64,000 nt of DNA from Rutidosis leptorrhynchoides (lineage: Eukaryota; Streptophyta; Magnoliopsida; Asterales; Asteraceae). This document shows positions 35,144-48,087 of this stretch, piece after piece; the stretch's first letter is position 1, and every line of letters begins with the position of its first letter. The translations under genes and the position numbers were made by a program. The DNA is taken from positions 52,785,001-52,849,000 of the forward strand of contig NC_092339.1 in assembly GCF_046630445.1 (NCBI RefSeq), read 5' to 3'. The notes under the pieces are model-generated. The model saw only the letters and a list, made by a program, of their open reading frames with translations, had not been told where the DNA came from and made no database searches.

Positions 35144-35827
35144 ATGGATAGACAACCCAATATTTTAAGAGACCTACCCGGAGACATGATTGATGAAATC
35201 TTGTCTAGAGTCGGCCAGAATTCTTCGGCACAACTATTTAAGGCGAGATCAGTTTGTAAGACATTCGAAGAACGTTCCAAGAATGTCTTGGTTTATAAGA
35301 GACTTTCGTTTGAAAGATGGGGGATATCACATTGGGAAACCCATAAGTTACGATGTGTTTACTTTGACGCATATATTGCGGGGAACCCAAATGCTATTTT
35401 ACGCAACGGGTTAAGAAATTATTTTGACTCAATATATCCGAATATTGGACTTCGTGATTTAGAAAAAGCGGCTAACATGCAACATAAAGAAGCATGTTAT
35501 GCTTACGGATTAGTAATGTTCGCTTCTCACCAAAGTGAGAACAAGAACATCGGGCTACAACTATTAAACAAAACGTTTCCACAAGTGACGGAGTCGGTAA
35601 TTGGGGTAAGAAATGAGGTTTTTAGATTGTTACGGGACTGTTGGACATTACGTAACCCTCGTCCCTTTGACGACGTTACAACACGCTGTCTTATCAACGG
35701 CCATAACGGTTATGTTGCACAAGACCAAGGATGGGAAGTAGTCCTAGTAAAACCAGAATGCATGACTTGTTTCTGGACGTATGAATTACGTGTCTTTATT
35801 GCCTTTGCTGAACGACTTGTGTACTAG
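35144..35827 (+). CDS. F-box-like protein inside the chromovirus leader
   Basis: An open frame of 227 aa starting MDRQPNILRDLPGDM. Residues about 10-55 (LPGDMIDEILSRV...AQLFKARSVCKTF) have the F-box pattern of the plant At2g35280/At1g67623 group. Then GLRDLEKAANMQHKEACYAYG resembles the Sel1-like segment that follows the F-box in those proteins. F-box proteins bind SKP1 and select substrates for SCF ubiquitin ligases; the target here is unknown. It sits between the primer site and gag on the element's own strand, with no introns, and is followed by a copy of the polypurine-like motif at 36017-36033. It looks like a host gene acquired by the element, though its age is unknown. The C-terminal Cys pair (PECMTC) may be a remnant of the zinc site of the host family. 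Confidence 0.7.
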   Translation: MDRQPNILRDLPGDMIDEILSRVGQNSSAQLFKARSVCKTFEERSKNVLVYKRLSFERWGISHWETHKLRCVYFDAYIAGNPNAILRNGLRNYFDSIYPNIGLRDLEKAANMQHKEACYAYGLVMFASHQSENKNIGLQLLNKTFPQVTESVIGVRNEVFRLLRDCWTLRNPRPFDDVTTRCLINGHNGYVAQDQGWEVVLVKPECMTCFWTYELRVFIAFAERLVY

Positions 35828-36168
35828 CTAGAATTATCTTCACAACTATCTTGTATCAAAGTTATTGTGTGCTATATTTCATGCTTTATGTAAAATAAGC
35901 GGTATTGTAAGTTTGTAAAATATTGTATAAAAGTTTGAACGCGAAATATTATTATAATCAGTTTTTCATATAGAATTGTAGTAGTTGAATTGTATATTAG
36001 CTACTAAGTATGAACTTAACGGGTAGGTACTACCCGAATTTAAACTTATAAAACGCTAATATGAAGAAAAAGCTTTTATAAATGAGTTCATATTATGCTA
36101 CGAAATACTATTAACTACTCTTAATATTCTGTATGATTAACTTGTTCCATTTGACTATTTTGAAGGAA

Positions 36169-39100
36169 ATGGCACCGACTACTCGACACACAGTGAATAT
36201 GAATGAAGAGGAATTCCGTACTTTTCTAGCTTCAAACATAGCCGCAGTACAGGCTGCGCTACATACCAATAATAACCTTGGATCTAGCAGTACAGGAAAT
36301 CGTGTAGGATGCACCTACAAAGAATTCACTGCCTGCAAACCTTTGGAATTTGATGGAACCAAAGGACCGATCGGATTGAAACGGTGGACCGAGAAGGTTG
36401 AATCGGTGTTTGCCATAAGTAAGTGTACTGAAGAGGACAAAGTGAAGTACGCTACGCATACCTTCACAGGTTCTGCGTTAACATGGTGGAATACCTATCT
36501 AGAGCAAGTGGGACAAGATGATGCGTACGCACTACCGTGGTCAGCATTCAAGCACTTGATGAACGAGAAGTACCGTCCCAGAACCGAGGTCAATAAGCTC
36601 AAGACGGAACTTAGAGGGTTACGAACCCAAGGATTTAATATTACCACGTACGAAAGACGATTCACAGAATTGTGCCTATTGTGTCCGGGAGCATTCGAAG
36701 ATGAGGAAGAGAAGATCGACGCGTTTGTGAAAGGATTACCGGAAAGAATCCAAGAAGATATAAGTTCACACGAGCCCGCCTCCATACAACAGGCATGTAG
36801 AATGGCTCACAAACTAGTGAACCAGATTGAAGAAAGAATTAAAGAACAGACTGCTGAAGAGGCCAATGTGAAGCAAGTCAAAAGAAAGTGGGAGGAAAAC
36901 GGTGATAAGAATCACCAATACAACAACAACAGCAATTACAACAATAATCGCAACAATTATCCCAACAATCGCAACATCAATCGCAACTACAACAAACGGC
37001 CCAACAACAACAACAACAACAACAACAACAACTACAACAATCATCCCAACAACAATAATAACCGCAACAACAACAACAATCAGAAGCAGCTATGCCAAAG
37101 GTGTGAAAAGAATCACTCGGGGTTCTGCACCAAATTTTGCAACAAGTGTAAAAGAAATGGTCATAGCGCGGCGAAGTGTGAGGTCTACGGACCAGGGGTT
37201 AATAGAACGAAAGGAACAAATAGTGTCGGAACGAGTAATGGCGGAGCAAGTAGTGTCGGAGCAAGCTATGCCAATGTAGTTTGTTATAAATGTGGAAAAC
37301 AGGGCCACATTATTAGAAATTGCCCGAACCAGGAGAACACGAATGGACAAGGCCGCGGAAGAGTTTTCAATATTAATGCGGCAGAGGCACAGGAAGACCC
37401 GGAGCTTGTTACGGGTACGTTTCTTATTGACAATAAATCTGCTTACGTTTTATTTGATTCGGGTGCGGATAGAAGCTATATGAGTAGAGATTTTTGTGCT
37501 AAATTAAGTTGTCCATTGACGCCTTTGGATAGTAAATTTTTACTCGAATTAGCAAATGGTAAATTAATTTCAGCAGATAATATATGTCGGAATCGAGAAA
37601 TTAAACTGGTTAGCGAAACATTTAAGATTGATTTGATACCAGTAGAGTTAGGGAGTTTTGATGTGATAATCGGTATGGACTGGTTGAAAGAAGTGAAAGC
37701 GGAGATCGTTTGTTACAAAAATGCAATTCGCATTATACGAGAAAAAGGAAAACCCTTAATGGTGTACGGAGAAAAGGGCAACACGAAGCTGCATCTTATT
37801 AGTAATTTGAAGGCACAAAAACTAATAAGAAAAGGTTGCTATGCTGTTCTAGCACACGTCGAGAAAGTACAAACTGAAGAAAAGAGCATCAATGATGTTC
37901 CCATTGCAAAAGAATTTCCCGATGTATTTCCGAAAGAATTACCGGGATTACCCCCACATCGATCCGTTGAATTTCAAATAGATCTTGTACCAGGAGCTGC
38001 ACCAATAGCTCGTGCTCCTTACAGACTCGCACCCAGCGAGATGAAAGAACTACAAAGCCAATTACAAGAACTTTTAGAGCGTGGTTTCATTCGACCAAGC
38101 ACATCACCGTGGGGAGCTCCTGTTTTGTTTGTCAAGAAGAAAGATGGTACATTCAGGTTGTGTATCGACTACCGAGAGTTGAACAAACTTACCATCAAGA
38201 ACCGCTACCCACTACCGAGAATCGATGACTTATTTGATCAACTACAAGGCTCGTCTGTTTATTCAAAGATTGACTTACGTTCCGGGTATCATCAAATGCG
38301 GGTGAAAGAAGATGATATTCCAAAGACTGCTTTCAGAACACGTTACGGTCATTACGAGTTTATGGTCATGCCGTTTGGTTTAACTAATGCAGCAGCTATG
38401 TTCATGGACCTTATGAACCGAGTGTGTGGACCATACCTTGACAAGTTTGTCATTGTTTTCATTGATGACATACTTATTTACTCAAAGAATGACCAAGAAC
38501 ACGGTGAACATTTGAGAAAGGTGTTAGAAGTATTGAGGAAGGAAGAATTGTACGCTAAGTTTTCAAAGTGTGCATTTTGGTTGGAAGAAGTTCAATTCCT
38601 CGGTCACATAGTGAACAAAGAAGGTATTAAGGTGGATCCGGCAAAGATAGAAACTGTTGAAAAGTGGGAAACCCCGAAAACTCCGAAACACATACGCCAG
38701 TTTTTAGGACTAGCTGGTTACTACAGAAGGTTCATCCAAGACTTTTCCAGAATAGCAAAACCCTTGACTGCATTAACGCATAAAGGGAAGAAATTTGAAT
38801 GGAATGATGAACAAGAGAAAGCGTTTCAGTTATTGAAGAAAAAGCTAACTACGGCACCTATATTGTCATTGCCTGAAGGGAATGATGATTTTGTGATTTA
38901 TTGTGATGCATCAAAGCAAGGTCTCGGTTGTGTATTAATGCAACGAACGAAGGTGATTGCTTATGCGTCTAGACAATTGAAGATTCACGAACAAAATTAT
39001 ACGACGCATGATTTGGAATTAGGCGCGGTTGTTTTTGCATTAAAGACTTGGAGGCACTACTTATATGGGGTCAAAAGTATTATATATACCGACCACAAAA

Positions 39101-40743
39101 GTCTTCAACACATATTTAATCAGAAACAACTGAATATGAGGCAGCGTAGGTGGATTGAATTATTGAATGATTACGACTTTGAGATTCGTTACCACCCGGG
39201 GAAGGCAAATGTGGTAGCCGATGCCTTGAGCAGGAAGGACAGAGAACCCATTCGAGTAAAATCTATGAATATAATGATTCATAATAACATTACTACTCAA
39301 ATAAAGGAGGTGCAACAAGGAGTTTTAAAAGAGGGAAATTTAAAGGATGAAATACCCAAAGGATCGGAGAAGCATCTTAATATTCGGGAAGACGGAACCC
39401 GGTATAGGGCTGAAAGGATTTGGGTACCAAAATTTGGAGATATGAGAGAAATGGTACTTAGAGAAGCTCATAAAACCAGATACTCAATACATCCTGGAAC
39501 GGGGAAGATGTACAAGGATCTCAAGAAACATTTTTGGTGGCCGGGTATGAAAGCCGATGTTGCTAAATACGTAGGAGAATGTTTGACGTGTTCTAAGGTC
39601 AAAGCTGAGCATCAGAAACCATCAGGTCTACTTCAACAACCCGAAATCCCGGAATGGAAATGGGAAAACATTACCATGGATTTCATCACTAAATTGCCAA
39701 GGACTGCAAGTGGTTTTGATACTATTTGGGTAATAGTTGATCGTCTCACCAAATCCGCACACTTCCTACCAATAAGAGAAGATGACAAGATGGAGAAGTT
39801 AGCACGACTGTATTTGAAGGAAGTCATCTCCAGACATGGAATACCAATCTCTATTATCTCTGATAGGGATGGCAGATTTATTTCAAGATTCTGGCAGACA
39901 TTACAGCAAGCATTAGGAACTCGTCTAGACATGAGTACTGCCTATCATCCACAAACTGATGGGCAGAGTGAAAGGACGATACAAACGCTTGAAGACATGC
40001 TACGAGCATGTGTTATTGATTTCGGAAACAGTTGGGATCGACATCTACCGTTAGCAGAATTTTCCTACAACAACAGCTACCATTCAAGCATTGAGATGGC
40101 GCCGTTTGAAGCACTTTATGGTAGAAAGTGCAGGTCTCCGATTTATTGGAGTGAGGTGGGGGATAGACAGATTACGGGTCCGGAGATTATACAAGAAACT
40201 ACCGAGAAGATCATCCAAATTCAACAACGGTTGAAAACTGCCCAAAGTCGACAAAAGAGCTACGCTGACATTAAAAGAAAAGATATAGAATTTGAAATTG
40301 GAGAGATGGTCATGCTTAAAGTTGCACCTTGGAAAGGCGTTGTTCGATTTGGTAAACGAGGGAAATTAAATCCAAGGTATATTGGACCATTCAAGATTAT
40401 TGATCGTGTCGGACCAGTAGCTTACCGACTTGAGTTACCTCAACAACTCGCGGCTGTACATAACACTTTCCACGTCTCGAATTTAAAGAAATGTTTTGCT
40501 AAAGAAGATCTCACTATTCCGTTAGATGAAATCCAAATCAACGAAAAACTTCAATTCATCGAAGAACCCGTCGAAATAATGGATCGTGAGGTTAAAAGAC
40601 TTAAGCAAAACAAGATACCAATTGTTAAGGTTCGATGGAATGCTCGTAGAGGACCCGAGTTCACCTGGGAGCGTGAAGATCAGATGAAGAAGAAATACCC
40701 GCATCTATTTCCAGAAGATTCGTCAACACCTTCAACAGCTTAA
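36169..40743 (+). CDS. Gag-pol polyprotein of the Tekay-like chromovirus
   Basis: About 1524 aa from the ATG at 36169 ([10 protein letters not shown]); an in-frame ATG at 36133 adds 12 residues but looks like leader. Domains in order: gag capsid-like region (LTWWNTY), Asn-rich stretch, two CCHC knuckles ([14 protein letters not shown] and [14 protein letters not shown]), protease DSGAD (about 428), reverse transcriptase with FIDDILIYS (about 764), RNase H (DASKQGLG, about 913), integrase with HHCC and D-D-E context (SDRDGRF, about 1230; DGQSERT, about 1263), and a C-terminal chromodomain-like segment ([10 protein letters not shown]...WEREDQM) with PHLF at the end. The order and the chromodomain place it in the chromoviruses, Tekay/Del type. 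All catalytic motifs are present, so it is plausibly autonomous. Confidence 0.95.
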   Translation: MAPTTRHTVNMNEEEFRTFLASNIAAVQAALHTNNNLGSSSTGNRVGCTYKEFTACKPLEFDGTKGPIGLKRWTEKVESVFAISKCTEEDKVKYATHTFTGSALTWWNTYLEQVGQDDAYALPWSAFKHLMNEKYRPRTEVNKLKTELRGLRTQGFNITTYERRFTELCLLCPGAFEDEEEKIDAFVKGLPERIQEDISSHEPASIQQACRMAHKLVNQIEERIKEQTAEEANVKQVKRKWEENGDKNHQYNNNSNYNNNRNNYPNNRNINRNYNKRPNNNNNNNNNNYNNHPNNNNNRNNNNNQKQLCQRCEKNHSGFCTKFCNKCKRNGHSAAKCEVYGPGVNRTKGTNSVGTSNGGASSVGASYANVVCYKCGKQGHIIRNCPNQENTNGQGRGRVFNINAAEAQEDPELVTGTFLIDNKSAYVLFDSGADRSYMSRDFCAKLSCPLTPLDSKFLLELANGKLISADNICRNREIKLVSETFKIDLIPVELGSFDVIIGMDWLKEVKAEIVCYKNAIRIIREKGKPLMVYGEKGNTKLHLISNLKAQKLIRKGCYAVLAHVEKVQTEEKSINDVPIAKEFPDVFPKELPGLPPHRSVEFQIDLVPGAAPIARAPYRLAPSEMKELQSQLQELLERGFIRPSTSPWGAPVLFVKKKDGTFRLCIDYRELNKLTIKNRYPLPRIDDLFDQLQGSSVYSKIDLRSGYHQMRVKEDDIPKTAFRTRYGHYEFMVMPFGLTNAAAMFMDLMNRVCGPYLDKFVIVFIDDILIYSKNDQEHGEHLRKVLEVLRKEELYAKFSKCAFWLEEVQFLGHIVNKEGIKVDPAKIETVEKWETPKTPKHIRQFLGLAGYYRRFIQDFSRIAKPLTALTHKGKKFEWNDEQEKAFQLLKKKLTTAPILSLPEGNDDFVIYCDASKQGLGCVLMQRTKVIAYASRQLKIHEQNYTTHDLELGAVVFALKTWRHYLYGVKSIIYTDHKSLQHIFNQKQLNMRQRRWIELLNDYDFEIRYHPGKANVVADALSRKDREPIRVKSMNIMIHNNITTQIKEVQQGVLKEGNLKDEIPKGSEKHLNIREDGTRYRAERIWVPKFGDMREMVLREAHKTRYSIHPGTGKMYKDLKKHFWWPGMKADVAKYVGECLTCSKVKAEHQKPSGLLQQPEIPEWKWENITMDFITKLPRTASGFDTIWVIVDRLTKSAHFLPIREDDKMEKLARLYLKEVISRHGIPISIISDRDGRFISRFWQTLQQALGTRLDMSTAYHPQTDGQSERTIQTLEDMLRACVIDFGNSWDRHLPLAEFSYNNSYHSSIEMAPFEALYGRKCRSPIYWSEVGDRQITGPEIIQETTEKIIQIQQRLKTAQSRQKSYADIKRKDIEFEIGEMVMLKVAPWKGVVRFGKRGKLNPRYIGPFKIIDRVGPVAYRLELPQQLAAVHNTFHVSNLKKCFAKEDLTIPLDEIQINEKLQFIEEPVEIMDREVKRLKQNKIPIVKVRWNARRGPEFTWEREDQMKKKYPHLFPEDSSTPSTA

Positions 40744-40764
40744 AATTTCGGGACAAAATTTATT

Positions 40765-40778
40765 TAACGGGTAGGTAC
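40765..40778 (+). other. Polypurine-tract region of the chromovirus
   Basis: TAACGGGTAGGTAC directly before the 3' LTR. The same sequence occurs at 36018-36031, between the F-box ORF and gag, and in inverted form at the LTR border and inside the neighbouring non-autonomous element. Confidence 0.65.
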
Positions 40779-43700
40779 TGTAGTGACCCGAACTTTTCCA
40801 TGTTTATATATATTAATTGAGATTGATATTTACATGATTAAATGTTTCCAACATGTTAAGCAATCAAACTTGTTAAGACTTGATTAATTGAAATATGTTT
40901 CATATAGACAATTGACTACCCAAGTTGATCGGTGATTCACGAACGTTAAAACTTGTAAAAACTATATGATGACATATATATGGATATATATATATAGTTA
41001 ACATGATACTATGATAAGAAAATATATCATAAAGTATATTAACAATGAACTACATATGTAAAAACAAGACTACTAACTTAATGATTTTTAAACGAGACAT
41101 ATATGTAACGATTATCGTTGTAAAGACATTTAATGTATATATATCATATTAAGAGATATTCATACATGATAATATCATGATAATATAATAATTTAAAATC
41201 TCATTTGATATTATAAACATTGGGTTAACAACATTTAACAAGATCGTTAACCTAAAGGTTTCAAAACAACACTTACATGTAACGACTAACGATGACTTAA
41301 CGACTCAGTTAAAATGTATATACATGTAGTGTTTTAATATGTATTTATACACTTTTGAAAGACTTCAATACACTTATCAAAATACTTCTACTTAACAAAA
41401 ATGCTTACAATTACATCCTCGTTCAGTTTCATCAACAATTCTACTCGTATGCACCCGTATTCGTACTCGTACAATACACAGCTTTTAGATGTATGTACTA
41501 TTGGTATATACACTCCAATAATCAGCTCTTAGCAGCCCATGTGAGTCACCTAACACATGTGGGAACCATCATTTGGCAACTAGCATGAAATATCTCATAA
41601 AATTACAAAAATATGAGTAATCATTCATGACTTATTTACATGAAAACAAAATTACATATCCTTTATATCTAATCCATACACCAACGACCAAAAACACCTA
41701 CAAACACTTTCATTCTTCAATTTTCTTCATCTAATTGATCTCTCTCAAGTTCTATCTTCAAGTTCTAAGTGTTCTTCATAAATTCCAAAAGTTCTAGTTT
41801 CATAAAATCAAGAATACTTTCAAGTTTGCTAGCTCACTTCCAATCTTGTAAGGTGATCATCCAACCTCAAGAAATCTTTGTTTCTTACAGTAGGTTATCA
41901 TTCTAATACAAGGTAATAATCATATTCAAACTTTGGTTCAATTTCTATAACTATAACAATCTTATTTCAAGTGATGATCTTACTTGAACTTGTTTTCGTG
42001 TCATGATTCTGCTTCAAGAACTTCGAGCCATCCAAGGATCCATTGAAGCTAGATCCATTTTTCTCTTTTCCAGTAGGTTTATCCAAGGAAATTAAGGTAG
42101 TAATGATGTTCATAACATCATTCGATTCATACATATAAAGCTATCTTATTCGAAGGTTTAAACTTGTAATCACTAGAACATAGTTTAGTTAATTCTAAAC
42201 TTGTTCGCAAACAAAAGTTAATCCTTCTAACTTGACTTTTAAAATCAACTAAACACATGTTCTATATCTATATGATATGCTAACTTAATGATTTAAAACC
42301 TGGAAACACGAAAAACACCGTAAAACCGGATTTACGCCGTCGTAGTAACACCGCGGGCTGTTTTGGGTTAGTTAATTAAAAACTATGATGAACTTTTATT
42401 TTAAAGTTGTTATTCTGAGAAAATGATTTTTATTATGAACATGAAACTATATCCAAAAATTATGATTAAACTCAAAGTGGAAGTATGTTTTCTAAAATGG
42501 TCATCTAGACGTCGTTCTTTCGACTGAAATGACTACCTTTACAAAAACGACTTGTAACTTATTTTTCCGACTATAAACCTATACTTTTCTGTTTAGATTC
42601 ATAAAATAGAGTTCAATATGAAACCATAGCAATTTGATTCACTCAAAACGGATTTAAAATGAAGAAGTTATGGGTAAAACAAGATTGGATAATTTTTCTC
42701 ATTTTAGCTACGTGAAAATTGGTAACAAATCTATTCCAACCATAACTTAATCAACTTGTATTGTATATTATGTAATCTTGAGATACCATAGACACGTATA
42801 CAATGTTTCGACCTATCATGTCGACACATCTATATATATTTCGGAACAACCATAGACACTCTATATGTGAATGTTGGAGTTAGCTATACAGGGTTGAGGT
42901 TGATTCCAAAATATATATAGTTTGAGTTGTGATCAATACTGAGATACGTATACACTGGGTCGTGGATTGATTCAAGATAATATTTATCGATTTATTTCTG
43001 TACATCTAACTGTGGACAACTAGTTGTAGGTTACTAACGAGGACAGCTGACTTAATAAACTTAAAACATCAAAATATATTAAAAGTGTTGTAAATATATT
43101 TTGAACATACTTTGATATATATGTATATATTGTTATAGGTTCGTGAATCAACCAGTGGCCAAGTCTTACTTCCCGACGAAGTAAAAATCTGTGAAAGTGA
43201 GTTATAGTCCCACTTTTAAAATCTAATATTTTTGGGATGAGAATACATGCAGGTTTTATAAATGATTTACAAAATAGACACAAGTACGTGAAACTACATT
43301 CTATGGTTGAATTATCGAAATCGAATATGCCCCTTTTTATTAAGTCTGGTAATCTAAGAATTAGGGAACAGACACCCTAATTGACGCGAATCCTAAAGAT
43401 AGATCTATTGGGCCTAACAAACCCCATCCAAAGTACCGGATGCTTTAGTACTTCGAAATTTATATCATATCCGAAGGGTGTCCCGGAATGATGGGGATAT
43501 TCTTATATATGCATCTTGTTATTGTCGGTTACCAGGTGTTCACCATATGAATGATTTTTATCTCTATGTATGGGATGTGTATTGAAATATGAAATCTTGT
43601 GGTCTATTATTATGATTTGATATATATAGGTTAAACCTATAACTCACCAACATTTTTGTTGACGTTTTAAGCATGTTTATTCTCAGGTGATTATTAAGAG

Positions 43701-44029
43701 CTTCCGCTGTCGCATACTTAAATAAGGACGAGATTTGGAGTCCATGCTTGTATGATATTGTGTAAAAACTGCATTCAAGAAACTTATTTTGTTGTAACAT
43801 ATTTGTATTGTAAACCATTATGTAATGGTCGTGTGTAAACAGGATATTTTAGATTATCATTATTTGATAATCTACGTAAAGCTTTTTAAACCTTTATTGA
43901 TGAAATAAAGGTTATGGTTTGTTTTAAAATGAATGCAGTCTTTGAAAAACGTCTCATATAGAGGTCAAAACCTCGCAACGAAATCAATTAATATGGAACG
44001 TTTTTAATCAATAAGAACGGGACATTTCA
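40779..44029 (+). repeat. 3' LTR of the Tekay-like element
   Basis: 3251 bp, offset exactly 9846 from the 5' LTR, with about four substitutions and no length change seen. Confidence 0.95.
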
Positions 44030-45324
44030 ATAGTTTGTATGTTTCGCATAATCTGTATATAAAGATGGATCACAAGATTTCAGTTGTTTCATCCAGAAAC
44101 GTTTATCAAAATATTCTACGAAATTGAGCACTCTGGTAACTAAACTTAACGTATATATAATTTGTACCCTTTGTATAATCATCTTAATAATACACGCAAA
44201 CCAACGTGTACGCTTCTCAAATAGCATACGTCCGTTAAAAGGCTAGTGCTCTAGCTCGGACGGGGATATCAAGCCCTATGGATCCATATACTACTACTCG
44301 CGCCCACCAGTTCTTATAACTGGCAGTTACTAGTTACCAAAGCTAAGGGATTTTCGGTTCAAACTCAGTGTAGAATTTAGTATGTACTTGTATCCATTGT
44401 GTTTAAAATAAAGTGCATGTATTCTCAGCCCAAAAATATATATTGCAAAAGCAATTAAAAAGGGAGCAAATGAAACTCACGTTAGCAGCACATATAGTTG
44501 TTCATCGTAATGTAACCGAAACTCGGTATATCAAAGAATCGTAGATCTCAACCTAGAGAACATATGTTGGTCAATAAATGTCTATCAATCTAGGTCAGGT
44601 CATAGTGTATCACAATCTTAATGCTCGAGATCGACATATAAAAGTTATCCAAAGTCGTTTCAAAAAGTCAATTTTGACAATAGTTTAATAAAACGAGACG
44701 TACCTTATATAAGGATTCATTTACTCGGTTGGTAATATTCAAAAATCCAATTTATCAATCTCGTAAACAAGTTGTTTAAATCTTAATTGTAGATTCAAAA
44801 GCAATTTCAATTAACTTCAATCATAATTCAGTTGCTCATATCTTTTAATCCGTTCATCGAAATTATTCGATATCTAAATGAAAAGTTATTGATTTTCCGC
44901 CAGCTTTCCAAAAACATGTATATCATATACCTTTTACCAGTAATATATGTATTTAATTCGTGATCTATTATAAACTATTTAACGACGAAATTTAGCATAC
45001 ACGTATGTATAAATATATATACTCGAGCACTAGACATGGATACACAATTAATATATAAAAGATAAAATATGAGTGCTTACGTATCAATATTGAGATTCAA
45101 TACTGTAGGATAGCACGTAGAAGTAACGGAGATGATAAACACTAGGTTTGACTTACGAACAAAACCCTCGAACAATACCCATAACCTCCTTAGTAATAAC
45201 CCATAGTTTCCTTAGCTCTATCCCACTTGAAAACCCATTTTGAAAGTGACACGCTCATGACCTCGTCGTAGTATTTTAAGTGATATAATTAATAATAATA
45301 CTATTAATAATAATAAAATAAATG

Positions 45325-45380
<56 letters not shown>

Positions 45381-46442
45381 TTAAATAAATAAATTTACAC
45401 ATAGTAATATATGTGTAAAACAACTCGCGCAGAAACCTGGTATTTATAGGCATAATTCCTGATTCTGATGCCCATGCGATCGCATGGGTTTTATGCCTAT
45501 TTCTCATGCGATCGCATGGCCGTCAGATCCAGCTCACATATTTTTGTTTTTTTGTTTGTCGACATAATAATTAATAATATATTTAATATATTTAATTTAT
45601 ATAATTAATTATATATTATATTAAATTCACATGCATAGTTAACTTGTAATTTTTGTTCCGATAAGTCGTACGTTGTTACGCGACTTATGTCCCGGTTCCG
45701 GTTTTTCGAGTGTCCCTTCGTACGCTGAGAAAACTTGTAATTTTCATTCTGGGACACGTACCTTTGTCAAAATATAACCTTAAATTATCCCTAAATTATA
45801 CTACCCAGAGTATATCTTAAACTTTAGAGTATTTTGGTCATTTACTTCTATAAATCATTGTCTCGTTATTTAGTAATATAATAGTATTTATCAAACGTTT
45901 CATAACCAAGTTAATATCTATTCTAAATATTTATAAACACGTTTTAAAATACGTATCGCAAGTTATTCATATAATTAATTCTTAACAGTTAATATTCCTT
46001 ATTATTGTATGTGTCCAAATTACGTTATTTAAACAAATAATTCACCATTTATTCCGAATACCGTTAAAATGAATGATTTCTCAAATCAAGTGGACCTCTC
46101 AACAGATACTCGTAAAATATCATAATTCTTAAGAGACTCGGTAAATATCTTTTACTTGAATCGTTTGGCATAATCTTTTAACTTTGTAGTTAAATATATC
46201 AATCAGATAATTAAACCAATAAGTTTAATGCACAGTATCATATCGTCAACACTTTGTTACGTTTTCAAGTTATAGTATATGTATCTATATATAATTGTTT
46301 GCGTTTCGTTGAGAACAATCGAAGATTAATTGAACAGTTCAAAATTTTGAGATTTAACTTCATAGACTTTGTTTATCGTGTCGCAAATGTTAATCATACA
46401 AGATTAAGTTTAAATTTGGTCAGAATTTTTCGGGTCATCACA
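44030..46442 (-). repeat. 5' LTR of the non-autonomous element, part B
   Basis: Continues 30533-30932 after the chromovirus insertion. Contains the (ATT)n run at about 45325-45380 and the second copy of the paired-dyad promoter (dyads 45471-45488 and 45505-45518, TATA about 45440-45449). Ends GGGTCATCACA, then TSD ATTCA. Confidence 0.93.
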
Positions 46443-48087
46443 ATTCAACTCAAATAACATGTCAAAATAATCATTACTAGCAATTAAACAAGTTTCAAAT
46501 GGCATTATCTTTCAAAAATCAAGTTCATGAATTTTAGACTTGAAAAAGTCCACTTTAATTCTCAAAATCATGTTTAGGCTCAAAGTTTGGATCATTTAAC
46601 TACCTAAACATGTTACACTACTTAATTTAGCAACAATTCATGACAAAAATCGGCCATAACCTGTTTATATCAAAAAGCCCCAAATTTGCTCAAGAACACA
46701 AACCCTAGATTACTCAAAATTTGAAGTTTAAGGCTTCTAATCATGTTAAATAGCATCAATCTAGGTTATACAAGCATAATACATAAACAATTTAAGCATA
46801 ATTACACTAAAAAGCATCAAAATCGAATTGGGGAAAAAATTGCTCAAGAACACTAATTTTTTGATTAAATGGTGTTTAGGTGTAGAAATTTACCGTTTTT
46901 CTTGAGTAATTCCTTGATAGCATCCTTCTCAACATGATTTTAGTAAAAGATTTGATGATTAACGGTTAAAAATTGTAATTTTGGGGGTGTTTTTTCGGGG
47001 TTTTTGCGCAGTATTTTCGCTGTATGTGTGGTGTGGGTTGGGGACTGATCAGTTCTACCCCTTTTATTTTTTTCCGGTATTTTTAGAACTCCGCGAGTCG
47101 CGGTGTTTTTCCCTTTCAAACTCCGCGAGTCGCGGAGTTTGTATATTTTTTTTTATATATATCTTATACTAATTAAAACAATTAAGTAATTAATTTTAAA
47201 ATTTTGTTTCCCTTGTTATTTAGGACGAGGTCGTTTTGGATCGATGTCCTAGTCCGTCCTTCGACAAAATTATAAAATTTGTCTTTTTGTAGCGATTGTT
47301 TTAAAAGCTAAGATTTTTGGGGTTTTTTAATGTTTTTTGCATACTTTAATTCAATAAGATTAAAAATAATGATAATAAAAGTTCTCGTCCCTCCCTTGGG
47401 TAAAGCAATTTCGGTTCAAAGACCTAGTCTTCAACTTACGACGAATTTTAAAAATCATATTTTTAACTTAATGAGATAAAGTAAATTTTTGTTTTTAAAT
47501 TCACACAATTTAAATATAAAATTCAAAATTAATATTAAAAATTCACACCAAACTTAAAATTTGAAATGCATAAAATTAAAAATTCAAATTTTAAAAATTA
47601 AAAATTCACACCAAACTTATATTAATTTTTCAAATATTTACAATTTTAAATATATTGTTTTTACAAAGTTTATAATATTAATTTAAGATTTATATATTAA
47701 TTTTTAAAAAAAATATGGTAAAAATAAAATTAAAAATCTTTTTGGCTTTTTATCCCACTTTAATCAATCAAATATTATCAAAAATATGCGCCCCTCTTTT
47801 CGGTAAAGTAATTTCGGTTCCAAAACCTAATTTAACTCATGACGAATTTTTGAAATATTTTGGGTTGATTTGATTAAAGATATTTATACCTTAAGAATAA
47901 ACGTTAAATTTCGCAGTGATGTAATAAATTTTTGAATTATATCAATAATTTCAGTCGCCAAACCTAATTTTATTCAATACCAATTTAATACTTTATAGCG
48001 AACAAATTAGCGTTTATTATCAAAAGGTTAAAAATAAAAAAAATAAAAAAATAAAAACTGTACAAACATACCTGTGAAATAGATTTC
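46443..48087 (-). other. Athila internal region between the 138-aa ORF and the ATHILA ORF
   Basis: Mostly AT-rich non-coding sequence with repeated AATTTCGGTTC.AA.ACCTA blocks (about 47407 and 47808). At 47061-47135 a promoter-like module on the minus strand has dyads CCGCGAGTCGCGG at 47091-47103 and 47123-47135 (32 bp centre to centre), followed 20 bp later by AAAATAAAAG. It could drive the ATHILA-type ORF that was downstream before the inner insertion. Confidence 0.5.

Larger units (their letters stand above)
30933..44029 (+). mobile_element. Intact Tekay-like chromovirus with extra leader genes
   Basis: LTRs 30933-34183 and 40779-44029, both 3251 bp, differ at only about four positions that I can find (for example 31070, 32558, 33956, 34051 against their partners). 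TSD ATAGT at 30928-30932 and 44030-44034. Primer site TGGTATCCGAGCGTTGGT at 34186; polypurine side TAACGGGTAGGTAC at 40765-40778. One uninterrupted gag-pol frame. The near-identical LTRs indicate a very recent insertion. Two additional ORFs occupy the 2-kb leader. Confidence 0.95.
23992..46442 (-). mobile_element. Non-autonomous Tekay-like LTR retrotransposon, itself interrupted
   Basis: Flanked by TSD ATTCA (23987-23991 and 46443-46447). LTR 1 is 23992-26814; LTR 2 is split into 30533-30932 and 44030-46442 by the youngest element. On the minus strand the primer site is TGGTATCAGAGCGTTGGT (30513-30530, initiator Met tRNA type) and the polypurine side lies next to 26814. The internal region (26815-30532, 3.7 kb) has no gag, protease, RT or integrase. 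Length without the inner element is about 9.3 kb. Confidence 0.92.

Noticed and set aside
36902-37279. Threonine-rich plus-strand ORF and valine-rich minus-strand ORF over the gag Asn-rich stretch
   Set aside because: Shadow frames of the AAC repeats in the gag-pol reading frame.
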